In this document: one piece after another, positions 24,463 to 37,965 of the stretch
How positions within the stretch are numbered: the stretch's first letter is position 1
Layout of the letters: every line of letters starts with the position of its first letter
NCBI GenBank assembly: GCA_039881145.1
Contig: JAYKKI010000016.1
Coordinates: 13,770,501 to 13,834,500, forward strand
Reading direction: 5' to 3'
Origin: Druceiella hillmani
Taxonomy: Eukaryota; Arthropoda; Insecta; Lepidoptera; Hepialidae
Length of the DNA stretch: 64,000 bases
Made by a program: the position numbers and the translations under genes
Notes under the pieces: model-generated
Database searches by the model: none
What the model was told of the DNA's origin: nothing
What the model saw: the letters and a program-made list of their open reading frames with translations, nothing else

Positions 24463-25870
24463 TTAGTAGTTCTTCCAACGAGTTTTCGGATATTCTGCTT
24501 TCACATGGTATATTTTTTTAGGTAGTTGTTTCTTGTCCATAAGTTTAGCCTTTTTGACTATGAATTCTGGAGCATTATTGTCAACATTATTGTCTTTTGT
24601 TTTTTGCTTGCGGCCTGATATTGGGGTATAATTGGGACGAAGCGAATGTTTTTTGACACCTTTGCCGACGTTTCTTTCTTTTCAGCTGTCGGCTTATATG
24701 GGCCTAGTACTTTTGGATCCGAGTAGTTAATCGTCTAAGAAGGATTGTTGGAAGACGATTCTTGATCAGGGATACTGATTGATGATCTAGGTCTGGAATC
24801 AGGGCTGATGACAGATGTTTCTGATCTAATATTTAAATTGCTGTTAGAAGGCTCGGGGCTAATGCTTAATAGCACCAGCATTTCATCGGAGCTTTCAGTA
24901 GAAGCACCAGTAAATGAGGGCTCTCGACTCTCAGAAGAAGTTGCTTCTGTAGTTTCTTTGCAAAAGGTACCACTTGTAGATGTTATTGCTATATATTTTC
25001 TCATCTATTTGATGAACAACTTTCTAGGAGTTCAAAAGAAATATTCGGGTATTATCAAAGGGTTAAAAGGGTGCACCCCTGTGAACCGCATTGCCGATAT
25101 ACCTGTAGATATAGTAGCAGCCTTGCACCAATCGTTCCTCCAATTAACTAAGCAATCTGGTATCGGGTCAGTTTACTTTCATTGTGATTTGCCATACATA
25201 TCTTTGTTTCTTGATTGAAATATGTATAGCTGGGGAAGCAAAGAAGTACAATACCATTTGTAGCTGTAGCCTCAAGCAAATTAATCGAATTGCTGTGTGA
25301 ACCATGACCGACCAAAAGCAACAGCGTTTTTCCTGTCCTTCCTTTTGATGCAAAATGATCTGTAAACTATTAGAACAAGTACTTATAGTACTTGTAGAAC
25401 AAGTCAATGTTAAAATATGATGACTTCTGATTCACGTATACGCAGATTCTAGCGGTAACCCTTCAGAAAACTCTTATTTTTCCCTTTAAGAATAAGGACG
25501 GGAGGCAAAAACTGTCCTTCTGTACTCTATAACAGGCAGTGACGCTGACGTTTTTGACCTTTTGAAACTTTTGTTATGGTGTAAATTTCTTTGGCATCTT
25601 TAGTAGTCAAGACTCTACCGACTTTATTATAGACCTGGATATCAGTTTCATTGACACTTTATATTTTTCCCGGTTTATTTATCAAATCGTTTTCAATCAA
25701 GATATCTTTCAATATATTATAGTAATCTTCAACATCTTTGCATAGAACCAAATATCATCAGCTCCTTGTTTTTTTTGAAAAACGATATTTGAAATTCATT
25801 TTTTCAGCTATAATTCGCACGTCGTCTTGGTTGGGAGAAAATTTTTTCAAGAGCTCGAATATGTCTAACG
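24463..25870 (-). pseudogene. pogo-family (DDE_1) transposase pseudogene
   Basis: Reading the minus strand and shifting frame several times gives the conserved blocks of a pogo/Tigger-type transposase in the right order. First comes SVNETDIQ at about 25635-25660, against the family's NVDETG, so the first catalytic Asp is Asn. Then GQFLPPVLILKGKNK (about 25475-25525), then LLLLVGHGSHSNSINLLEA near 25265-25330, against LLLLDGHGSH, so the second Asp is Val. Next is a CKAATISTGISAMRFTGVHP block running into FNPLIIPEYFF (about 25030-25120). A Ser-rich tail (24735-25004) and a basic C-terminus ending KTRWKNY stop at 24463. The N-terminal DNA-binding part is not found. Multiple stops, frameshifts and lost catalytic residues show a dead copy. 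The 136-codon plus-strand frame at 24808-25218 is its antisense shadow. Confidence 0.85.
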
Positions 25871-26679
25871 ATTTTTTTTTGGTTATGAACTAGTCTAATA
25901 ATTAAAATCAATAACATTCACTTAATTTTTTATCATTACTATGTAAAAACTACAGAACAAACTTACCCACGCAAGATTTTTTTGATTGACAAAACACGGA
26001 GGGCAACCAGTGTAAGCGGTTACTAGTACAACTACTGTCATATCGAACAGTACAATACCTACTTTTTCAATTGTTGGGTATCCTTCCTAGATTTAGTGGG
26101 ATATATTTGCTGATAGGTCGTTTTTCACCATTTTACCCTAATATAAATCTGCTGTCGATTAATCGCTTTTATATTGAATATTTGTTCATATAAATTTTAA
26201 TATTATAATACCAAAGTATTTATAATTCGAAAGCTAAGGCTGCAGGTTGGTATGTAAATAATAAGTTTTGTTAGACATATATTCTCAAATTAAGCATATG
26301 ATTAAAAATTTTGATTTCACTTTAGCCTGAAACTTTGGTACGATAGACACCTTTTTTACTATTAACAGCACTATTTAAATACTACTATGGTTATCTGAAA
26401 GTTTCACTTCCAAGTGTTTTAATTTCTATTTCCTCTATTAACAAAAATTTAAGTAAGATAATTTAACTGAGTCTAGATTTAGTTAGAAGTTCTTTTGGTG
26501 CATAAATAAAACTTTTTAACAAAAAATTGAATTCAATTCAAGTAATCACCGAATAAGAAGCGCACTGAAAGTATGCGATAAAGAAAATGCGGTAATTAGT
26601 TAAAGTTTTTTCGGTTGAATATAGTTTTCAAGCATAAATTAATTTACAAAATGTCGTTAATGCTAGACATTTTTGGAAT

Positions 26680-26890
26680 CAGTGCTAAGTCAATGCTTCT
26701 CTATCTCTCTCACGTACTTGCGCACATAAACGAATGTTACATTTTACCTTGCCATCATTGTACTCGTGAGTTTGCTAAAGGGATTATTTATAACGCTCTT
26801 AGTGGCGGCGATCAATTATTGTTGGACCTATATCATCCAAACTCGATTACAGTACCTATGCGATCGTTCCCCTCAATTTTCATGAACAAA
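26680..26890. other. Complex-sequence block, possible regulatory element
   Basis: Contains CTCACGTACTTGCGCAC, TACCTTGCCATCATTG, TTATTTATAACGCTC and GTGGCGGCGATCAATTATTG, with balanced composition against AT-rich flanks. The 93-codon plus-strand frame across it (26615-26896) has no recognisable domain and is within the size expected by chance, so I prefer a non-coding reading. Confidence 0.35.
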
Positions 26891-27480
26891 ATCTAATTAT
26901 ATTTGATGACATCATGCTGAGAATTTAGCCTTTCAAGTAAACAAACGAATTATCCAAGTTAATTGGTAAATACAGGGATATTAATTAATATATGTAAGTT
27001 ATTAATATATGAAAGTTTGAAATGAGCGATAGATTTAAATTTGATTTTGATGGAATTGTTTGATACCATGTGTAAGTATTGCTGCTTAATTTGTGGCGTG
27101 GAAAATTTACAATATAAATTATAAATATACAATTTTAGCCACATACCTCTATTTTACCTTCAAAGTAGACGTATTTAAATTTCATTTCGTAGCGTAGTAT
27201 ATTTAATATAACTTTTCCGTAGTCGTTCAAAGAATTTCAATTCTCCGGGCATGATCATACTACATAATTTATTTTGTTGAAATGGACAAAAATTATAATA
27301 TTAAAGAGAATAATATTGTTTTATAATTATTTTCAAGAAATAGTTCCTGAAAAAGATATTTCATTGAAAAAAAAAAATTTCAAATCGGTTGCTTAACTGA
27401 TTAAAATTTTTTTTTCATCGTTAGAAAACTTGTTACTTTATAAGATAAACAATATTTTTTCAATTACTTTCATTATTATC

Positions 27481-27609
27481 TTAGAAGAATAAGCATATTG
27501 GGAGAATGGTTTATATATTTTACTATCTTGTCTTGATAAACTGCTGAGTTTATCAAGGCAAGATAGTAAAAGATATAAAGCCGTTCTCGTACACGCTTAT
27601 TCTTCTTAA
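27481..27609. mobile_element. Foldback element or long hairpin (about 130 bp)
   Basis: Arms of about 60 bp (27481-27541 and 27548-27609) flank a 6-nt loop (TGCTGA). Pairing is best near the loop (TTTTACTATCTTG and complement) and at the ends (TTAGAAGAATAAGC and complement, one indel). It fits a tiny MITE with inverted halves. If transcribed it would fold into a long hairpin RNA suitable for siRNA production. No clear target duplication. Confidence 0.65.
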
Positions 27610-29879
27610 AATGTGTGTTAATTTAAAATAATTGAACTAATTTTGAAGACTCTTCTGTGACAGGACGAAATAAACGAAAAAATTCCAACACGATTATATG
27701 TAGAGAAAACACAACACGAGTACGGGCGCAAATTGCTTAGCGATGATTTTCTATACACTTTTACGTAAACCAAAAAATACAAATTTAAACATGTGAAGAT
27801 TTCATGGCTTTTCTGTTAAATATTTTCCAAATAAATAGCTACTTAAATATGTTGCCTAGTGTATCTTTCTTGGCATAAAACTATTGTGAATTTTGCGAAA
27901 ATACTTTTTTATCACTAATGTTTTTTTTAATATTTTGTATTTGACTCATTTCATTTTTATTTTTTAAACAGAAGACATGGGAAATATTATACAAAAAGTG
28001 TTATTAAAACTTATGATATAGCCGTATCACAACTTTTGCGTAGAATCGTTTCTTAGATTAGCCTGGCAACAAAACACGTTTAAAAGTGGCAAAATTTGAT
28101 AATCTTCTAAATCGGAAAAAATTTTAAAAACCAGTTTTTCAGAGAAAGACATTTTTAGTTGCTGAATATTTTTTTTTCTAGAACCACCTCGCTCCCTACT
28201 CCAATAGAATTTGCACCACGAGGATTCCGTAAAAACACTTAAGCTTACGTAAATATTTAAGGGTGCAATAGTATTTTTAGGAACATAGCGTCATTGTTTC
28301 GAATTTCGCCTATTCAGTAATAATGTTGATATCGTCTGTAATTGGAGTTAAAACCTTTTTTTTCTGATCACAAAACATTCACTTTTCAAGCGAGTATTTT
28401 CTATATTTTTTCTGAAAATATTATTATTTTTTTCAGTAACTGTATATTTAAATAATGCCAGGTTGTTGAAATAAGTTATATACCTCAAAAAAAATATTTC
28501 AAAATATCAGTACATATTGGAAAAACAAGCATATTTTTTTGCATTTTTGGTAGTCAAAAATTTCTTTATAGATAAAGTGTTTTTCCCACGATTCATATTT
28601 AGTTTTTATGATATTATTTATTTTAAATATAAATGCGTATCTTAAAAATTTGAATTTGTATATGTACAGCACAAATATGTTTACATAACATATATATGGA
28701 ATAGTACATATATATTAAATGGCCTTTTTATTTATACCAAACATTTAAAATAACCAGTCAATTACAAGTAGAACTTGCACTAAGGCATCCGTACACATTT
28801 AGGCATTTCTAAACATTTAAGTGTACGTAGTATTTCGATATTATATTTACAAACACTAATATTATAAACAATTTACAAATATTAATTTTTCACAACGTAA
28901 ATATATTGCCTACTGTATATTTCATAAGCGTAAAAAATACTGCACATTCAAAAATGATAAGATTTAGGATAATTGCTATAACTTTTCTAAAATATTTTAA
29001 TCAGATTTTACCAACCCTATTTTTGGCATAATTTTGTAAATTCTTTGGAAAATATTTTTTAAATACGAAGATTAAAATTATGAAACAAATATTTTTGTAT
29101 TACTCGTAAAAAAATCTTTCAGGCACTAAACATGATAAATGAAATTTAATTTAAATTAAAATATAATTTTTTATTATAAAATTTAAAAATGTTTTTTTTT
29201 AATGCACTTATTTAACAACTCCTTAAAAATATTTCAAAATAGATAGATGTGTGGGTTAATATGATGTATTATTACGTCAAATTTAAAATTTACTTAGGAC
29301 ACATGAGTGTGCTTACAAAGGTTTTGTTTTTATATTTTGAGGTATGGAACCGTACCAAGTGTTGAAAGATTCAATTTTTTTAGAAAAATGTATTATTCCA
29401 AATTCTTGTATCGTTTTCTCGTAATCTTTATGTAGTAAAATGTGTCTGCTTTTTGAAGTCATCCTCTTTGTGAGACAGCTTTTGGAATTTAAAAAATCTA
29501 TGACAGCTAGATGTATGCATGTACGGATGAACACACGATATTCCCACAAAAATAGTATTATGTTTGGACATTTCCGGTAAGGAATCTTTAAAAAAAGAGG
29601 AATTATCCGTAAAGTATTAATGAACATTTGTTGGAAGACTTGAAAGTAAATATTCAGAGCCTATCGCCACGCGTTCTTAAATTATTTTGTGAAATAGCAT
29701 AATAATAATGTTATTAAACATGAATATAAAGTTACATAATATTGAGGAATAAGAGCAAAAATTAAAGCTTTCGTAATGTAAGTTGTTACCGAAAGATATG
29801 CCTTAAAGATAAGTTTGGCTTATTATAGTTCTTATATAGAATATCAAACAGGAATTAAAGAAAATGTAGATTGAGCCGT
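27610..29879. other. AT-rich non-coding stretch
   Basis: No gene seen. The 104-codon minus-strand frame at 29313-29627 has no recognisable motif, and a frame of this length is expected about once by chance in such a window. A CGTACAC/GTGTACG pair near 28791-28829 forms a short stem. A short CG-containing patch, GAGTACGGGCGCAAATTGC, lies near 27717. Confidence 0.45.
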
Positions 29880-30125
29880 TCACGTACTCCACCGTGGAGA
29901 GACGATTTGCGCCGGGAAATATCTTCTAATTTCCAAAGGCAAAATATACAGCGAACACGCAAGTTTTGAAAGCCTTCTAATTTGTTAACAGTTACTGACA
30001 TTAAATGATAACCTCACATTGCCTTTGGAAAATAGTTTAAACTGTGTTTAGTTAGTTACAAAGTCAGATAACACGAATTAATTCCCCAACGAAGATTATA
30101 GGGAGCGACCGTAACAAAGAGCAAA
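29880..30125. other. Complex-sequence block upstream of repeat copy A
   Basis: Balanced sequence including CTCCACCGTGGAGAGACG (a CTCCAC/GTGGAG palindrome), TTTGCGCCGGGAAATATC and GAAGATTATAGGGAGCG. It continues into the family copy at 30126. No relative was found at the other two copies, so it appears to be separate local sequence. Confidence 0.3.
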
Positions 30126-30370
30126 GAGCCCAGGCGGGCTTTAAACAACGATTAAGGAACTTGTAATTGATCTAGTTACGGCGCCGGAAGAGAAGGAAAC
30201 TTTTTTAAAACATTTGTCCTGCGAGAGTCCCACGCGGCGCGGCGCCAACTTCGGTAATGATGATAAAACGACTCCTACCTGCTGCGTAGCGCCTCCGGAT
30301 TACGAGACGTAGTTACTACGTGACCTACGTGATGGGAGCTTTTTACGTTATGCGGATCAGTAAATAGGGT
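30126..30370 (+). repeat. Dispersed 240-bp family, copy A
   Basis: Shares ordered islands with 41684-41920 and 56850-57076: TTTAAACAACGATTAAGG, GTAATTGATCTAGTTACGG, GAAACTTTTTTA, GTAATGATGATAAAACGA then CTCCTACCT, and a 3' end of the type ACGTTATGCGGATCAGTAAA. This copy is the most GC-rich, with CCACGCGGCGCGGCGCC where copy C has a deletion. All copies have the same orientation. No poly-A tail, inverted ends or target duplications were recognised. The frame does not code in any copy. Confidence 0.8.
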
Positions 30371-33300
30371 AAGGGCTTTTTGTACTACGTTTTGTGTTCT
30401 TTATGGGCATCAAAGCACACCTGTCACAACAATGTGGGTTACTTAGTTAATGTTTTATTTCGACAAATATTTTTGGGCAGTAGGAAAAACAGACGCTGTT
30501 ATGTAATTGTAAAAATGTTATACGATAATTATGTATTGTTATTAATGTTATACGATAATATATGAGCAGGCAGAATTTTTTTCTAGATACCACTGGTAAG
30601 TTGTAATATTGTTCTTTTTGTATTTTATAGTTTTCGTTTTATTTGAAGTTGGTATTTGCACTAAATTTAATTATCAGTTAATTAGTGACGATGATCTTGA
30701 TTCTTGCATTCTTTATTACTTATACGTCGTTGTTTCCAACATCAAAATGTTACAATATAATTTTTTGTTTTTATATATTGTGACTTGCAAATGAAATGCA
30801 ATGCATATTCATTCACTTTGTAAGAATTTAGTCTTATGGTTTATTAGATTTTGTTTCCTTAGCTATGTTCAATTAATTTGTATTTACGATCTGGACCCAC
30901 AGTAGTGTTTCTATATGAATACGAATCACATTACTGGGCACTGAATTGTTTATTTCATTCGATTGCTTTTTTGATTTCGCGGCCATATCGATCTATCTCC
31001 GTAATAAAGCTTTTAGGTTTATAAAAATGATTAATTTATGAAAGAAACAGAGTTTTTTACAAACTTTTCTAAGTTTAAAGCTTATGTCTATTGTAATACT
31101 CCAGATCGAAAATCGAACATTTCTTAACTATTTTACCGATATGTTGACAGATCTTCAACCTTCATATGATAATAAATTTGATATGCACAAAAAAATATCT
31201 GTAATATATACCGTATACATTAAATAAAAACCAAAAATCTTTAGCGTAAATTGGAAATTGAAACAAAATTGTTAATGTGGTTCATTTAATAGTTGTTGTA
31301 AGAAATAATTTCATAAATAAGCCTATTTTTGCTATCCCATCATAATTTACCTGAGGAAATTAATTAATCTTTAATATATGTAATAAATTAAAACCATTTA
31401 TTATTAGACATAGTGTGATTATATTTTGTGTAAATAAGAAAATATTTATACTATTTTTATTCCCAATGGAATTGAGGAAACAGGATTCTAAAGAGTTTAA
31501 ATCTGCGAATGGCTAACAGGATTTTCTGTTACCGAAGAATAAGTAAAGAAAGATGGTAAAAAGTGAAAGATAGTAAAAGTAAAGTTTAAAAGTAGCTAAA
31601 AGGTATAAATAATTCCTTAACCTATATTATATTTAAAAAAATGTAGTAGAGCTCAACAGCAGTTACTGATATTTCATAAAATTAAATAAAATGAATATTC
31701 CCTTTAAAAACACGAAGGTATAAAAAATAAAATATTATTTTAAATGTTAGAGGGGGGAACAACATAGGCAAAGACGACCTAGGTCAGATAGAGCTTTAAT
31801 AGGGGAGTAAAATCATGAGCAAGTTGGAACTTAACGAGTAGGTTTGATTGAATGTTGCTATAATAACTTTAAACTCGGCCGCATTTTGAATTAGCTATAA
31901 TTGTGATATTCATGGTGAGATATTGCTTAATCCTTTTTGAATCTATATTCTGTATGGTTATTAACGTATTTAAAAACTAGAAATTAGCCAAATTGAAATC
32001 GGTTACAGGTACACTCAATCTATTCAAATCTTAACGCTTCGCCTCAATCAAATTTTACTTCCTCAGCAAATTTTTTTACGAATTTGGTCCCTTTTATCTC
32101 ACTCTTTTTCACGGCTAACATTTTTAAGAAAATACATTTCATATCAGTATCAAAATTATTGAATGGAGTAGAAAATATGTTTTGGTTGTTAAAACGAAAA
32201 GTTTGTTAGCTTAACCTTAAGATCGTGAGAATTCTTTGAAAAAATATGTTGAAACTGAAAAAAAGAAAAGTTCCTTCCTACGGTTTGTGTTTATATTTAG
32301 GTATCATTACCTTGAAATTCCTGCCAACTTATTTTATGTACTTACACAATATCTCACCGTTTTCAGGAGGCTTCGTTTCCATGGAAGCCCACATCAAAGG
32401 AAGTATCTGCCTTAGATGTCTCAAGGACCTAAAATGTTTTACTTACATGTGTTGTTCTCGTATATCCCGACTTCGTAGGTCGATTTAATTATTTCAGAAA
32501 CGTCAGTCGCCCGAGCATGGCACGTTTCACTTGTTTTCTCTTACGATGGGTAGGGACAGGTCACCTTAAATAACTACTTATTATTGAAATTCCCGGAAAT
32601 AATAATCTAGCCACTATCAGATCTAATATATATAGGGATTTACCACGTATTTTTTGTTGTCAATATTCCTTGTTAAAATTTAATTTTGTCATTTTTGTAA
32701 AAATATTGCTCAAAAATAAAATTTGTACATTTCGCTTTTGATCTAAAATATGTTTTAGGTATGTTTTAAGATTAGTGGACTATCCGCACACTTGCACATT
32801 ATCATTCTCCAAATGGCGTTAAATAGTTCTACCTGTTTTCGACCACAGTTTGAGACTTTACTGTTTTAATTAATATAAGAAGTGGGCTAAGAGATTGCAC
32901 TTTTTTATTTCTTTTCAGTGTTTTAAAGAAAATAATTTAAAGTATTTAAATGCAACTATAATTTTGACATATATTATATTAGACTTTTATCTTATCAGAA
33001 TGAATTATTTACTACTTCTATATATTCATAATTAGATGACAAAGGTGCATTGTGGTTAGAGGAGATAAAAGGTGGAAGGAGTACAGTTAAATTCCTATAT
33101 GCCCCATAAAACTTTGGTTCATCGCCCCAACAAATAAATTTGGGAAGTTCTGTAACACTGGTATAATAGACAAAACGTGAGATTGGTTATTGAGATATGC
33201 CACTAAAAGTAAGGTGTATTAAATATTTGGGTATATATATATTTTATTACTACATTTACATGAAATGTAGTAATTATTGTGTAGTAACCGTGTATGTAAT

Positions 33301-33861
33301 ATAAGGGAATTCTGAAATAATTATTAATAACTTCTTCGGAAATGAAAACGCTAATCATCCTTTTTTTGCATCTGCTTTTTAATTATATAAATGAATAACT
33401 GCTATTATAATTCATATTATTTTTCATGTACTATTATATACTAGGGTGAATAATATAAAGTGTTACTAAATGTTATTAAGCCTAAATAATGCACATTTTT
33501 CACGTGAATAAAATTTAAAAATAAATCATTCATATATCTTTTCACAAAAAATACCGATAAACCATCGGATGTTGTGCTAGGTACATCTCTGTATGAGCTA
33601 TTAATTTTTTTCTCGGTATTATTTTTATTACCATCAATTGCTTTAATCGTAAACCTTTAAATTTGTTGCAAAAAGTTTTTTTCAATTTTAGGTTCTATAA
33701 AATCTGAAATGATTCATGTCTAAATTAAGAGTTCAGTCAATATTCCTATGAAAATAATAATACTGACTGAAAATTTTGTATATGAATTTTCGTTTGATAA
33801 AGTTTTGTCTAGAGTATTAGAATATATTTTTCTGCAAGTAATTTCAAAATTTTTCAATATT
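30371..33861. other. AT-rich non-coding stretch
   Basis: No gene is established. Near 32366-32435 is a short balanced patch preceded by CCGTTTTCAG, which resembles a splice acceptor; an open reading of about 21 codons follows before a stop. This is too short to call an exon. A direct duplication of ATGTTATACGATAAT lies near 30515-30560. Confidence 0.4.
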
Positions 33862-33945
33862 GAGGGCACAGCATATGACACACATACAGACAGATCAAAT
33901 ACTGAGGGCACGGCATATAACACAGACAACATAATGAAAGCATGT
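33862..33945. repeat. 42-bp tandem duplication
   Basis: GAGGGCACAGCATATGACAC at 33862 recurs as GAGGGCACGGCATATAACAC at 33904, with the following ACAGACA also shared. Confidence 0.85.
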
Positions 33946-36900
33946 GTCTGTGATTTTCCAATTTTGAGTTTATACATACACTTGCATATTCGGTTAATAA
34001 AACGAATATGATGTTAAAAAATAATTGGTATATCTATCTGCATGTACGAAAGGATTTAACTGGAAACTGAACCACTGAGGCTATTGACATGCTTTTTCAC
34101 AAATTATAGACAGCAATATTGGAATGAATATAATAGTTTCATTTTGATAACCCAAACGGTATCGAAGTTATGTTTTTGTTGGTATTGGATTTCGTGAAGT
34201 ATATCTAAATATTCTTACTTTTCAAGGCCAAGTAAAGTACGGTATGCATTACGTAGCCGATACCGTATACCTAAGGTAGGTCAAATACGGATCCAAATAT
34301 AGTGGGATATAGAAATATTCTGGTTTGGAACCCATAACTACGCTTCTGTGAGTGCTTAATATATATTTCGACAATATCTATATTTTTATTACAATTCACA
34401 GGGCATTACCTACAGCACACTAGTAGAACCCTTGATTTTAAAGAGCTATATTGATAATTTTCATAAAGTCAAATCTATGGTACAGTCGCAAAACCTCTGA
34501 TTAATTACATATGTTCATATTTATTTCAAATTTTCTTTAAATAACCTGTTTTAGCACATCCAAAAATCCTCGCGAACTAAGTCATGGGCACAACTAGTAA
34601 TAAATAAATTTGAAACTACAGAATCGCATTTTAATACCTGAATAGATATGCCTGATTTAATTAATTTTCAAATAATGCATGAATAACAATTCATTGCTAA
34701 TAGGATATGCATCGTTCTTACTTTGGAATAACATGCTGGTTTGGGATAATTATTCCATGGACTATTTCATAGTTAATAACTATTCGTGAACTCTAATACG
34801 TTTACATTTTTAAAACATTAATTTCCGTATTGCATCTTGTTTTAAAAATTATTTCGATGATCAATTTAAGACTTTGTAATCATTTAGAGTTTTGGTTTGT
34901 TCAAAATTTATTTACAAAATATTATACGTTATAAAATTTATACCTTTTGCTCATTGTATTCCAATTTTGGTTTTAATATTGTTATTTTTAAATTAATAAG
35001 TAAAGTATATATATTACAATCAATCGCTTTAATTTTAAAACTTTAAATTCGTGTATAGAAAAGGAATAAAAAAAACAAGAAAATTATTTAAGGTAAAATT
35101 AATAAATCAGTGACTGAAGTTTAAGAACAATCACAGCATAATACCAAAACACTGATTACATTACAGCACGAATTTCATAGCAGTAAATTGAACGGAAGTA
35201 CATAATATTACTCAGGAGTGTCTTAGTGTAGGTAAGCTTCCTTTTTTTCTACTGGAATCGCTGGTATTGTGGGACGCTTGTAGACTTATCACCTTAAAAA
35301 GTTTCGCACCTTTCCGGTGCTGTAGGTAGATCAATTATAAATTTTGTAACTTTATGGGCCGATCGTTATTTTTGTACATTTTTTATGACACCTATTTGTT
35401 TGTTTACAGCAAATCTGTCAATTTCTTAGAATAAATCAATTAGATTACTCTTAAAATAATTACAGGTTCTCTATTTTATGTATTGCACAAAATATAAAAT
35501 GGTCCTAAATTAAAATTCTACCTTGCTTTTGTCTTGATTTTTTTTGAATTTTTCCATTTCGATGTAATTTCATTCAAAAATTGTTTATTATTTTTATTAA
35601 ATAATTTAAAATAACCTCTTTGGTCATATTAGTAATTTTGGTATTGTATTTTGTTAACGCAAATAAAAAGATAATTACTTATTGTATTTATTAATGCTGT
35701 TTTTTGTACAAAAAGTCAAGTAGGATTATATTTTTATTTGTATTTGATCATTAAATTAGTATAGTAAAATATAGTTGGTAATGTTTTCTTTCCTATTTGC
35801 AATATAAAATAATTGTTTTTTGGGTTATTGAAGAAAAAAAGAAATCAAGTGCTCATCGGACTGGCATAGCAATATATTATTTACCAACTTAACTGAAATT
35901 AATTGAATACATATATGTATTGGTAAATAGTCTCAAGTGAACTAGACTAGACGAAAGAAAAATAACTAGGCAAGGTGTTGATTTCATGGGTGTTCCGTTT
36001 TTCCTGTTTTGGTGTTCACTCTAAGCATACAAAACACATTTTCAAAATAACCAAGAAAAAGCTATGTATGTGAAAATTACTGATATATGGATGGATGAAG
36101 TTTCATAACACGTAAGGTGCAACGCAGATTTTTATTAATATGGAAATAAATTTTTTATAACGTTCTTTTTTATGATAACGTGTGGAATCTGATCGATATT
36201 AATGAATCGCTTAAAGTAAATATGATATTAATGAATCGCTTAGAAAATAGTATTGTGCTAGGTAATAATAAAATACACTTTAGCTGTACTTCAAATTTAA
36301 AAGAGTAGCTGGTTATTATCAGATACAAATAAAATTTATTGCAACTATATATACAACTTAATGCATTTAAGTAAATATAAATAAAATAATTTTATATTTA
36401 TATTATTTGAAACACAATTATGATCTTCAATTATTAAATTTGGTTAATGTAGTTTGAAATTTATTCGTACTCCGACCGCGATATCGCTTGTAGCTTTGCG
36501 GTAGAAGAACCTCAAAATGGATATAACGGGATTTAGGTAAGCATTTCGAATATCAATGTCCGTTTAGTTTTTGGCAAAGTTTCCTAAATAGAACTATTTA
36601 ATAAACAGGCTTGTATTTAATGGTACATTTCATAATTAACGTAATTCATTACTAGCTATGTTTGAAGAAAACATATTTATAGTTTTCTATTGCGATCGCG
36701 TATGCAGATTACGTTGGAACTTTTTGTCAAATATCCAAAACCTAAAATAGGAAAATAAAAAATAATCTAATTTATTAAAATAATAGATACATTTATTTGT
36801 AATCCAGTGTGGCCATTTTTCCTTATTTTCAAATCTAAAGATAATATCAGAACCTTTAGCATGAGATTTGTTGGACTGCGCAATATAGAGTTTCATTTGC

Positions 36901-37860
36901 TATAATACTTTATATGGTCACTGAAATCCATATTAAACAAAAGTTTTTCTTATAATATATTGTCGATATTTCTATAATTCTATTGGAAAAACTGGTGGAA
37001 ATACTAATTATAATAAAACTCAAGCTCAACGAAACAAATGAAAAAAATTCAATTGTAGTAATTTTAGCGTAATTCAGTCCGCTACGATTTGAGCATAAGT
37101 TCTTATATAATTCACTCTAATGTTTTTCTTAATTTGTTTAATTTCTGTACATAAATTATTTCTTTAGCCATCTATACTTATTTTCAACCCCTTTCTATTT
37201 TTCCTAGTCGAAGAAAAACTTAATATACTTCGTGTGTGTGGCTATATAAAACTAGGCTTTTTGTTCTCCATTCACATAGTGAAATATATTGCGTGAAGTT
37301 AGGAATAAAGGTTTGAAATAATTTCATAGTATTGAAATTAATTCGCTAAAGAATTCGTTAGAAACACGATAAAGACAGTTTAAAGATAAATAATATTTTT
37401 CCAATAAAGGACTTTTGTTCCCAATTTTGTTCTTTAGTTTATTTATATTAATGGACATTTCATTGTCCTTGGAAATGGAGGCGAGGATTATAATAATTTT
37501 TTATGATACATTTCCCTTTATTATGTACCTGATTTTAAAAAAATTACAATCGTTGAAACATCATTATTGTTTTACCATCGTAATAATAAAATAACGTAGC
37601 TCTCTTCTGTATACGATAGTTGAATACCAAAATATGGGTAAAATAATTACAAACTAACTAAACAAATTAATTAGATTAATATATGAAATATTAATCGTAG
37701 AAACATTGAGAAGAAAATGATGAAAATTATAACCAAGGATCAATAGCTTAAACTCTTAAATTAATTTTAATTCATATCCTCGGTAGAGTTTTAGTTACAT
37801 CGCATTAATGGAATGTTAACATCAATCAGTATATACATATATAAGCGAAAACTTTGTGAC
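33946..37860. other. AT-rich non-coding stretch
   Basis: No gene seen. It contains a short direct duplication of GATATTAATGAATCGCTTA near 36195 and 36225 and a CG-containing patch, ACTCCGACCGCGATATCGC, near 36470. Confidence 0.45.
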
Positions 37861-37864
37861 GAGA

Positions 37865-37965
37865 CTTCGGTGTATGTCTGTCCATATGTCACGGTGGATT
37901 GTTATGAAGTTAAATTTGGTGTAGTCATGAAGTTTATTGGTTTACGGCTATTTCTTGTGAATAAA
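37865..37965 (+). mobile_element. Fragment of arthropod-type interspersed repeat
   Basis: TATGTCTGTCCATATGTCAC is followed by GAAGTTAAATTTGGTGTAG and ATGAAGTTTATTGG. This order matches the TGTCTGTCCGT ... GATGAAATTTGGTATAG block of common insect repeats. No termini are visible. Assignment rests on recalled consensus phrasing. Confidence 0.4.

Noticed and set aside
24808..25218. 136-codon plus-strand open frame
   Set aside because: It lies antisense to the conserved blocks of the pogo transposase pseudogene, which explain the sequence better.
29313..29627. 104-codon minus-strand open frame
   Set aside because: No recognisable motif, AT-rich flanks, and a frame of this length is expected about once by chance in such a window.
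32246..32488. Possible exon after CCGTTTTCAG
   Set aside because: Only about 21 codons before a stop, no partner exon or donor in phase, and no recognisable protein.
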